A DNA stretch of 6,656 nucleotides from contig JAEUSS010000570.1 of NCBI GenBank assembly GCA_016788685.1, forward strand, positions 1 through 6,656, in the 5' to 3' direction. A program made the position numbers and the translations under genes. The notes under the pieces are model-generated. The model was not told where the DNA came from, searched no databases, and saw only the letters and a list, made by a program, of their open reading frames with translations. Within the stretch, counting starts at the first letter, position 1. The number at the start of each line of letters is the position of its first letter. The stretch is from Prolixibacteraceae bacterium (GTDB lineage: Bacteria > Bacteroidota > Bacteroidia > Bacteroidales > Prolixibacteraceae). Of this stretch, positions 1-5,029 are shown in pieces.

Positions 1-1
1 A

Positions 2-1243
2 TTTTTACTATTGGCAATTTCCTGTAAAGAGGAGGAAAGGCATCAATCTTCTTCGGGGGATTCCGGTGCCCCGAAACAGCCTACCGAGATTACCTATAAA
101 CCACTATACGGGGGGGCCAGGTTTTTTTATAATCTCCCAGACGATGAGGATCTTTTGTCTGTTAACGCCAAGTATACAAATTCCAAAAATCAATCGTTCT
201 CGTTCTCGTCATCTTACTATGTCGATTCACTTGATGTATTCGGTTTTGGTGACACTATCGATTATAAAGTCGAGTTGTACGCTGTTGACAGGGCCGGAAA
301 TAAGTCGACTCCGGTTGTTGTGAATGTGAAGCCCCTGGAATCAGCTATAACAAGGGTCGTCAAATCGATTCAGGTGAAACCCGGATTCAGTTCTTTCTTT
401 ATCGACTGGAAGAATGAGTTGGAGCAGAGTATTAATGTTTATGCTGATTTCAGCTATACGAAAGGTGGTACCAAACACGAGTTCACTTCGGTATTTTCAT
501 CAAATCTGGCTACCGAAAGACGATTCATTGAGGATTTGGAGCTCACTCCCGACGAGCCTGTTAGTGTAAGTATACGCGTAGAAGATACTTATGGGAACAT
601 TACCCAACCTATTGACAAAGGGAGCCTTTCTCTATACGAGGATATCGAGATCCCGAAAGAAAAATGGTTTTTGCCGGCATCGAACGACTCTGTCGGAGGT
701 ATTCCGCAATGCTTCGGCGATGGTCTTGAAGGACGCTTACGTTACGTTATCGATGGTATTATTGACCGTGGAGATAATCTCAATTTTATGCATACTCAGG
801 GCAGAGGGCGTACAGGAAAAGCTGCGAACGGGAACATGCCCTGGAATATTATTGTAGACCTTGGTGACTATTATGAGTTGAGCAGGATTGTAACGGTGCA
901 AAGGCATTCCGGAGGGCTTGCAAATATTAACCGGGGGCAGTATTACCAGAGTGAGAACGTTGGTATTTATCAAATGTATATCTGGGATGAAGATCTGAAA
1001 CAATGGGAACCTATTTCTCAGCACCAGATTCCGGTACCTGTTGGCCTGAGCGAACTTGAGTTCGTAAAGAAAGGCGAAGCCGGCGATATGGCCTACATGT
1101 ATCCTGATGATCCAAAGTACACCAAACCTACCCGCTGGTTCAGATACGAGGCGTTGAAGGGGTTTACTTCCAATTACACTCGAGAAGATGCTAATTGCCT
1201 GTCAGAGCTGACTCTTTTTGGCAAAAAAGCATCTAAACAGTAG
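2..1243 (+). CDS. SusD-associated surface lipoprotein, DUF4959/DUF5126/DUF5000 type (5' partial)
   Basis: The true start lies left of the window. The frame is open from base 2 and reads FLLLAISC, the end of a lipoprotein signal peptide, with the lipidated Cys at bases 23-25. The in-frame TTG at base 11 falls inside the signal peptide and is not a start. The mature N-terminus is CKEEER, an acidic run like the Bacteroidota lipoprotein export signal, followed by a Ser/Gly-rich linker. Counting from base 11, residues about 25-108 form a beta-sandwich (DUF4959-like) ending in a Y-x-V-x-L-Y-A-V-D-x-x-G-N-K-S signature. Residues about 110-215 form a second one (DUF5126-like) with V-E-D-x-Y-G-N. From W218 to the end is a galactose-binding-like, discoidin-type fold (DUF5000-like) with PWNIIVDLGDYYELSRI. 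Family knowledge: such proteins are encoded just after SusC/SusD and are thought to bind glycan at the cell surface. The ligand is unknown. Domain names are recalled from sequence character, not searched. Confidence 0.85.
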   Translation, partial: FLLLAISCKEEERHQSSSGDSGAPKQPTEITYKPLYGGARFFYNLPDDEDLLSVNAKYTNSKNQSFSFSSSYYVDSLDVFGFGDTIDYKVELYAVDRAGNKSTPVVVNVKPLESAITRVVKSIQVKPGFSSFFIDWKNELEQSINVYADFSYTKGGTKHEFTSVFSSNLATERRFIEDLELTPDEPVSVSIRVEDTYGNITQPIDKGSLSLYEDIEIPKEKWFLPASNDSVGGIPQCFGDGLEGRLRYVIDGIIDRGDNLNFMHTQGRGRTGKAANGNMPWNIIVDLGDYYELSRIVTVQRHSGGLANINRGQYYQSENVGIYQMYIWDEDLKQWEPISQHQIPVPVGLSELEFVKKGEAGDMAYMYPDDPKYTKPTRWFRYEALKGFTSNYTREDANCLSELTLFGKKASKQ

Positions 1244-1269
1244 GTTTCACCAATAAAGAGATATATCTT

Positions 1270-2928
1270 ATGAGACATATAGTATTATCATTGATCGTTT
1301 TGGCAGCTCTCCTATCTTCATGCGAAGATATGTATTCAAACTTGAAAAAGTACGAAGGAGAAATAGTATATCCTGCCCGGTTTGATACCATAATCGGCTA
1401 TGTTGGCTATGAAAGGGTCGAAATAGACTTGATGAAGGCAGGACGGATTCCAAGCAGCCAGATGAAGCTGGGAAAAGCTAAAAAAACCGTAGTTGAATAT
1501 GATGATGTGGTGTTGACCATTGATTCTTTGGCTTCTTATGTTAATATTACCGGACTGACGTCGCCCAAACTTTATCGTTTTAAAATTTACACGATTGACG
1601 AGTTCGGGAATAAATCGGTACCTCAGGGAATCGCTATGATACCTTATACTAAAAGTGATGTAGAGGCCTTGCAGATTTCTGCGCCCAGAGTAATGAGATC
1701 TCCGTCTGCTGCGGTTGTCGACTGGCCCAGGGGAGTATCTTCTGTTCTTTTAAATTATTATGGCTTAACCTTTGAATATACAGATAAGAATGGAACTGTA
1801 CGGACTGGAAAAAGAGGAGCAGATTCCCGGTTTTATATCGGTAATGTTAGTGCAGGACAAGCTGTCGATGTTAAAATGAGCTATAAGATCATCCCAAGAG
1901 TTAATAATCAGCCAATCTTGGACACGGTCATTTTTAAAGACAACCTTATTCTTAATATGCCAACCAGTTCTAGCGAGTTTGCGGCTACCGAAAGAGACAT
2001 TTTAGTTGCCAACGGAGTGACTGTTTTTACTGCTGACGGTGTTTCTTCAATCGAAAAATTGGTTTATCCGGTACATGCCAACTCATTGCAGGATGTATTT
2101 TATTTTCCGAACCTGAAGGAACTTGATCTGACAGGTGGAAACTTATTCGCGCTTCCTACATTAACCTACGACAGAAATGGGGTGAAGGATATTGTTGGAG
2201 GTGGTGATTATGTTCCTTTTATACGTAAGGCCGGAGATGTTTCTTCAGGAAATATGCAGGCAGTTAAAGATTTGCTGGAGTCAGGAATACTAAAGAAAGT
2301 ATACTACAGACCTAATTCTATGGGACTTGATCAAATGCTGAGCCCTTATGTTGCTACTGGAGTTGTTGAGTTGGTTGGAGGTCCCGGTTCAGTATTGATT
2401 CCGGATAAGTTTCAACTGAATGGAGTTGTGCAGGCTAGTGAATGGAAAATGGATATTACTTATCCTGCAACCGGAGCTCCGGCAGGTGAAGGGTTGGAGA
2501 ACATATATAAAACGGTACTCAAGGCTAAAAATGCGTCATTTGTATTTGCTCTGCCTAAAGAATACGAGTTCAATCTTAAGGAATACAGATATCTTAAGAT
2601 GAAAGTTTATGCTCCGGCCAAGACTTTTTTCGCCGGCGCTTATGCTCCATATCAGCGCATCTGGCCCCGATTTATGAACCGCTTGTGGTCTTTTGGCGGA
2701 AATAGCAGTTTTGGGCAGCAATATTGGGATTATCCCAGAGAGCAGTACACTATCAGCGATGCTAATCTTCAGACATGGACGGACATCACTATCGACATGT
2801 CTAGCGCACTGGATAAGCACAATCGCGTCATTGTGCTGAACATCGGGGGAGAACCCTCGTTGACATGGGCTCCTCCTGCTGATATTGTCTACTATTTTGC
2901 TAATATCAGGTTTACTAAAGAACCGTAG
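1270..2928 (+). CDS. DUF4998-type surface lipoprotein with C-terminal jelly-roll-like domain
   Basis: This is a complete 552-residue protein, 26 bp after the preceding lipoprotein and surely in the same operon. The signal peptide is residues 1-17 with lipobox LSSC and lipidated Cys18, followed by Glu-Asp. No Shine-Dalgarno site is visible; the leader is A/T-rich, as usual in Bacteroidota. Residues about 25-135 resemble DUF4998, with a beta-sandwich ending in Y-R-F-K-I-Y-T-I-D-E-F-G-N-K-S-x-P. A second sandwich follows at about 138-235. Residues about 240-375 form a mixed segment with one leucine-rich-like turn, FPNLKELDLTGGN (279-291). From about 378 to the end is an aromatic-rich domain with W-x-D-I-T-I-D-M and a closing D-I-V-Y-Y-F-A-N-I-R-F strand, typical of carbohydrate-binding jelly rolls. 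I infer a glycan-binding role at the outer surface. No catalytic motif is seen. The C-terminal domain assignment is tentative. Confidence 0.83.
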   Translation: MRHIVLSLIVLAALLSSCEDMYSNLKKYEGEIVYPARFDTIIGYVGYERVEIDLMKAGRIPSSQMKLGKAKKTVVEYDDVVLTIDSLASYVNITGLTSPKLYRFKIYTIDEFGNKSVPQGIAMIPYTKSDVEALQISAPRVMRSPSAAVVDWPRGVSSVLLNYYGLTFEYTDKNGTVRTGKRGADSRFYIGNVSAGQAVDVKMSYKIIPRVNNQPILDTVIFKDNLILNMPTSSSEFAATERDILVANGVTVFTADGVSSIEKLVYPVHANSLQDVFYFPNLKELDLTGGNLFALPTLTYDRNGVKDIVGGGDYVPFIRKAGDVSSGNMQAVKDLLESGILKKVYYRPNSMGLDQMLSPYVATGVVELVGGPGSVLIPDKFQLNGVVQASEWKMDITYPATGAPAGEGLENIYKTVLKAKNASFVFALPKEYEFNLKEYRYLKMKVYAPAKTFFAGAYAPYQRIWPRFMNRLWSFGGNSSFGQQYWDYPREQYTISDANLQTWTDITIDMSSALDKHNRVIVLNIGGEPSLTWAPPADIVYYFANIRFTKEP

Positions 2929-2975
2929 TTAGAAATATCGGTTCCCGATTGTAGAGCACTTGAAAAAGAGTTGTC

Positions 2976-3009
2976 AGGGGTCAATTCCGTAAGGGTTGAT
3001 CCCTTTTTT
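2976..3009 (+). terminator. Rho-independent terminator of the lipoprotein operon
   Basis: A nine-pair stem joins 2976-2984 (AGGGGTCAA) to 2996-3004 (TTGATCCCT) with one G-U pair, an 11-nt loop, and a T run at 3004-3009. It lies 47 bp after the stop of the DUF4998 lipoprotein and points with it, so the glycan operon probably ends here. The 2929-3052 stretch holds no gene. Confidence 0.75.
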
Positions 3010-3052
3010 GTGTGATTAGAATGCGCCTGCTGGGCGAACTTTTTTATAAAAG

Positions 3053-3089
3053 AAAAAAGCCCTTGCAAATTTATTATTTGCAAGGGCTT
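3053..3089 (-). terminator. Terminator of tRNA-Cys (and possibly hxlR)
   Basis: This is a perfect 14-bp inverted repeat: 3057-3070 (AAGCCCTTGCAAAT) and 3076-3089 with a 5-nt loop. On the - strand the hairpin is followed by six T residues (3058-3053), so it terminates leftward transcription, 10 nt beyond the tRNA 3' end. On the + strand it is followed by A residues, so it is not an efficient rightward terminator. Confidence 0.85.
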
Positions 3090-3099
3090 AAAAAAAATG

Positions 3100-3170
3100 A
3101 GGTCAGTGGCGGATTCGAACCGCCGTACACGGTTTTGCAGACCGCTGCCTAACCACTCGGCCAACCGACC
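3100..3170 (-). tRNA. tRNA-Cys, anticodon GCA
   Basis: The 71-nt reverse complement folds into a full cloverleaf. The 7-bp acceptor stem is GGTCGGT/ACTGACC with one G-U pair. The D arm contains GCCGAGTGGTTAGGC. The 5-bp anticodon stem GCGGT/ACCGT carries loop CTGCAAA, giving anticodon GCA (+ strand bases 3136-3138) for Cys codons. The variable loop is 4 nt, and the T stem GGCGG/CCGCC carries TTCGAAT. The unpaired base 73 is U (base 3100), the known cysteine identity element recognised by cysteinyl-tRNA synthetase. CCA is not encoded and must be added after transcription. The gene stands alone, with its own promoter and terminator, and lies downstream of hxlR on the same strand. Confidence 0.97.
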
Positions 3171-3200
3171 AGATTATGGTTTTTACCTTTTAAAGGTGCG

Positions 3201-3232
3201 CAAAGATAACAAAAAAATCTTCCAAATTCCAA
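3201..3232 (-). promoter_or_regulatory. Putative promoter of tRNA-Cys
   Basis: On the - strand, TATCTTTG (3208-3201) matches the Bacteroidota -7 element TAnnTTTG exactly. A TTG at 3232-3230 stands about 21 nt upstream as a -33 element. Transcription would start near 3194, giving a leader of about 24 nt before the tRNA. The rest of 3171-3261 holds no gene. Confidence 0.6.
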
Positions 3233-3261
3233 GCAAAAACTATCGAGGCAAAAAAATACAT

Positions 3262-3687
3262 TTACTGTGCTTTACTGTCGTAGTCCATTCGGGCCCGGAT
3301 AATTTCTTCCACACTACCCGAAGCCCATTGGGCGAGTTCCCAGATCTTCAAAAGCAGACTTTGCCCAAGCGTGGTTAACTCGTACTCCACGCGCGGAGGA
3401 ACTTCAGCATATATCTTCCGGGTTATCAGCCCGTCGCGTTCCAGTGAGCGGAGAGTCACGGTGAGCATGCGCTGCGAAATTCCATCGATCTTACTCTTTA
3501 ATTCATTGAAGCGGGTTTTGCCCGAGTAGCCTAAATTCAGGATTGCCAGCAATGACCATTTGTCGCCAAAACGATCCATGATGTCCCGAACCGGACAAAA
3601 CCCACTGTTTTCTTCTTCTCCATGAAAAAAAACTTCCAGTTTTTTTTGAAGTTCAATCAGCTGATTATCTGCAATAGTTACTTCCAT
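3262..3687 (-). CDS. HxlR (DUF24/MarR-like) winged-helix transcriptional regulator
   Basis: This is a 141-residue DNA-binding regulator. I chose ATG at 3687 because AGGA sits a few bases upstream; the frame extends to a TTG at 3726, but that codon lies inside the probable promoter/operator. The HxlR core is complete: C31-P-V-R-D-I-M-D-R-F-G-D-K-W in the first helix, then F-N-E-L-K and G-I-S-Q-R-M-L-T recognition helices, L-E-R-D-G-L-I-T-R, and a wing with P-P-R-V-E-Y-E-L-T-T-L-G. C31 is the only cysteine. In the family (B. subtilis YodB, HypR, HxlR) a Cys at this place senses quinones, disulfide stress or aldehydes. The gene diverges from a nitroreductase across 139 bp containing a perfect inverted repeat, which suggests autoregulation and control of the neighbour. 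The family call is firm; the inducer is not known. Confidence 0.93.
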   Translation of the reverse strand: MEVTIADNQLIELQKKLEVFFHGEEENSGFCPVRDIMDRFGDKWSLLAILNLGYSGKTRFNELKSKIDGISQRMLTVTLRSLERDGLITRKIYAEVPPRVEYELTTLGQSLLLKIWELAQWASGSVEEIIRARMDYDSKAQ

Positions 3688-3690
3688 GTT

Positions 3691-3695
3691 TCCTG
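3691..3695 (-). promoter_or_regulatory. Shine-Dalgarno-like site deciding the hxlR start
   Basis: On the - strand CAGGAAAC directly precedes ATG at 3687, placing AGGA about 4-5 nt before the start. Such sites are uncommon in this window. It supports 3687 over the upstream TTG at 3726, which has no comparable site. Confidence 0.5.
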
Positions 3696-3724
3696 GTTGT
3701 GTTTTGATGCGTTCTTGTGAGTTC

Positions 3725-3762
3725 AAAAGTTACTTTGTAACATTGAGGCACTAAAAGTAACT
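3725..3762. promoter_or_regulatory. Putative HxlR operator overlapping the hxlR promoter
   Basis: AGTTACTTT (3728-3736) and AAAGTAACT (3754-3762) form a perfect 9-bp inverted repeat, 17 bp apart. The left arm also belongs to a tighter palindrome, GTTAC-TTT-GTAAC (3729-3741). A further copy, AGTTACTT, occurs at 3676-3683 inside codons 2-4 of hxlR. On the - strand, TAACTTTT (3732-3725) is a 7/8 match to the -7 element and TTTT (3756-3753) a 3/4 match to the -33 element, with a 20-nt spacer, so each arm would cover a promoter element. For the + strand nitroreductase, candidate -7 sites are TTACTTTG (3730-3737) and TAAATTTC (3772-3779); neither has a well-spaced -33. The repeats are seen; the binding role is inferred. 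Confidence 0.55.
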
Positions 3763-3826
3763 ATTAGGACTTAAATTTCAAAAAAAAAGTGCGGTAAGGA
3801 AACAGATATTTTTTAAATTTAAAGAG

Positions 3827-4456
3827 ATGAGCGTATTATCAGATTTGAAATGGCGTTATGCCACCAAAAGAATGAACGGACAAAAGATTCCGGCAGATAA
3901 ACTTGAAAACATACTGGAGGCCATTAAACTGGCTCCAACGTCAATCGGGATGCAGCCTTTTACTGTTTGGGTTATTGAAGATGCGGAGCTGAAGGCAAAG
4001 ATTGCTTCCGCAGTTTACAACCAGCCACAAATAACTGAAGGTTCGCATGTGCTGGTGTTTGGCGCTTGGAAAGAATACAGCAACGAAAAGGTGGACGAAT
4101 ATATTAACCAGATTGCTGCCCTTCGTAATGTTCCGGTTGAATCGCTGGAAGGAATGCGTAATATGATTACGGGCAGTATTGCCGGAAAAACTCCGGAGCA
4201 ATTGCTGAACTGGAATATGAAACAGGCTTACATTGCCCTCGGAACCGGTTTGGTTGCCGCTGCCGAAGAACAGGTGGATGCTACTCCGATGGAAGGGTTT
4301 GATCCGGATGCGCTGGATGCTGCGCTCGGCCTGAACGAGATGGGATTACGGAGTACTGTAATTCTGGCATTGGGCTATCGCGATGCTGAAAAAGACAAAT
4401 ATGGAGTGGCTGCAAAAGTCAGAAGAAATTCGGAAGAGTTGTTTGTCAGAATTTAA
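3827..4456 (+). CDS. NfsB-type NAD(P)H-dependent nitroreductase family protein
   Basis: This 209-residue flavoprotein of the nitroreductase superfamily is expected to act as an FMN homodimer in the cytosol, reducing nitro compounds, quinones or similar electrophiles with NAD(P)H. The length is close to E. coli NfsB (217). Matching FMN/phosphate-site segments are R10-Y-A-T-K14 near the N-terminus (NfsB R-H-S-T-K), A-P-T-S-I-G-M-Q-P (NfsB S-P-S-S-T-N-S-Q-P), S-H-V-L-V-F-G-A, P-M-E156-G157-F-D (NfsB P-I-E-G-F-D) and K197-V-R199 (NfsB K-S-R). The ATG at 3827 is preceded by A/T-rich AATTTAAAGAG with no clear Shine-Dalgarno site. It diverges from the HxlR regulator, a pairing also known for B. subtilis YodB/YodC and HypR/HypO. 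The family is secure; the natural substrate cannot be read from sequence. Confidence 0.92.
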   Translation: MSVLSDLKWRYATKRMNGQKIPADKLENILEAIKLAPTSIGMQPFTVWVIEDAELKAKIASAVYNQPQITEGSHVLVFGAWKEYSNEKVDEYINQIAALRNVPVESLEGMRNMITGSIAGKTPEQLLNWNMKQAYIALGTGLVAAAEEQVDATPMEGFDPDALDAALGLNEMGLRSTVILALGYRDAEKDKYGVAAKVRRNSEELFVRI

Positions 4457-4477
4457 GGTAAGCCGGATCGGTGGAAC

Positions 4478-4527
4478 AGGCCGGGAGCTGGCGGATGACT
4501 ATTATCTCCGTCAGTTTCCGGCCTTTT
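4478..4527 (+). terminator. Rho-independent terminator between the nitroreductase gene and folB
   Basis: A 17-bp stem joins 4478-4494 to 4508-4524 (outer AGGCCGG/CCGGCCT, inner CTGGCGG/CCGTCAG, some G-U pairs) with a 13-nt loop and then TTTT. It begins 22 bp after the nitroreductase stop and ends just before the folB stop. The T run is on the rightward side; leftward it could block transcripts from folB only weakly, since GTTCC follows there. Confidence 0.8.
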
Positions 4528-4530
4528 GCA

Positions 4531-4881
4531 TTATCCCTCCATGCTTAAGCTCACTTTTTCAATCGGGCCACCCATGGGCGGGTTCATCTTCGAAACTTTT
4601 ACGGCTACTTTCCGGATTTCCGGGAATTCAGCCTTCAGGCGGGTGATGATGCGCTGCACGACATGCTCGAGCAGGTTCGACGGAATTGCCATTTCTTCTT
4701 TCACGGCCAGATAGGCTTTTTGGTAATCGAGCGTATCTTCCAGCCGGTCACTCTGTCCGGCTTTGCTGCAGTCGGTATCAATCTTCAGGTTAACCAGGAA
4801 ACGGTTTCCGGCCACCTTTTCCACTTCAAAATGCCCGTGAAAGGCATAAAATTCCATTCCTTCAATTTCGATCATCGCCAT
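4531..4881 (-). CDS. folB: Dihydroneopterin aldolase
   Basis: FolB cleaves 7,8-dihydroneopterin to 6-hydroxymethyl-7,8-dihydropterin and glycolaldehyde in folate synthesis; it forms a cytosolic octamer. With ATG at 4881 the protein has 116 residues, the usual family length, starting MAMIEIEGMEFYAFHGHFE. ATG at 4875 (MIEIEG) is equally possible. The open frame reaches a TTG at 4938, but that would put the promoter -7 element inside the gene. Active-site residues known from S. aureus FolB are all present: E21 (E22 there), Y53 in T-L-D-Y-Q (Y54), E72 in N-L-L-E-H (E74) and K98 in V-S-K-M-N-P-P (K100). The gene diverges from glnS and converges on the nitroreductase gene, so it is probably a single-gene unit. 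No other folate gene is in the window. Confidence 0.95.
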   Translation of the reverse strand: MAMIEIEGMEFYAFHGHFEVEKVAGNRFLVNLKIDTDCSKAGQSDRLEDTLDYQKAYLAVKEEMAIPSNLLEHVVQRIITRLKAEFPEIRKVAVKVSKMNPPMGGPIEKVSLSMEG

Positions 4882-4908
4882 GGCATCGGATTTTATTTTT
4901 TCAGGAAG

Positions 4909-4939
4909 CAAAATTAATTTTATTGTTTCGGAAATCAAT
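4909..4939 (-). promoter_or_regulatory. Putative folB promoter
   Basis: On the - strand TAATTTTG (4916-4909) matches the Bacteroidota -7 element TAnnTTTG exactly. ATTG (4939-4936) lies 19 nt upstream and fits 3/4 of the -33 element TTTG. Transcription would begin near 4902, about 20 nt before ATG 4881, which supports that start. Confidence 0.55.
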
Positions 4940-4956
4940 TTTCAAACGTGTGAATA

Positions 4957-4986
4957 TCTGATAGCTGAAATCATTTTATACTTTTG
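4957..4986 (+). promoter_or_regulatory. Putative glnS promoter
   Basis: TACTTTTG (4979-4986) matches the -7 element TAnnTTTG exactly. TCTG (4957-4960), 18 nt upstream, is a weak 3/4 -33 match. The start site would be near 4993, giving a leader of about 37 nt. An interrupted inverted repeat (4981-5008) overlaps the -7 element and start site. Confidence 0.5.
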
Positions 4987-5029
4987 TCGTTAATCCCATT
5001 AACAAAAGCGATTTAATAAACTGAATACG

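Noticed and set aside
2920..2949. Alternative small inverted repeats just after the DUF4998 stop (GAACCG/CGGTTC and ATCGG/CCGAT)
   Set aside because: They have five or six pairs without a T run. The hairpin at 2976-3009 is the better terminator.
3024..3045. Small hairpin CGCC-TGCTG-GGCG followed by a T run on the + strand
   Set aside because: It has only four base pairs. It may back up the terminator at 2976-3009, but it is too weak to call.
3185..3197. Palindrome ACCTTT-T-AAAGGT upstream of tRNA-Cys
   Set aside because: It is short and A/T-rich, sits near the probable start site, and could easily arise by chance. There is no regulator or conservation evidence.
3097..3378. Open frame on the + strand across the tRNA and the hxlR 3' end
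   Set aside because: It reads through tRNA-Cys antisense and then antisense to hxlR. It has no recognisable protein and no start signal.
3688..3726. Extension of hxlR to a TTG at 3726
   Set aside because: The extra 13 residues are outside the HxlR family core. ATG 3687 has an AGGA site, and the TTG falls in the likely promoter/operator.
4882..4938. Extension of folB to a TTG at 4938
   Set aside because: FolB proteins normally begin just before the I-E-I-E-G-M motif, and a good -7 element (4909-4916) lies inside the extension.
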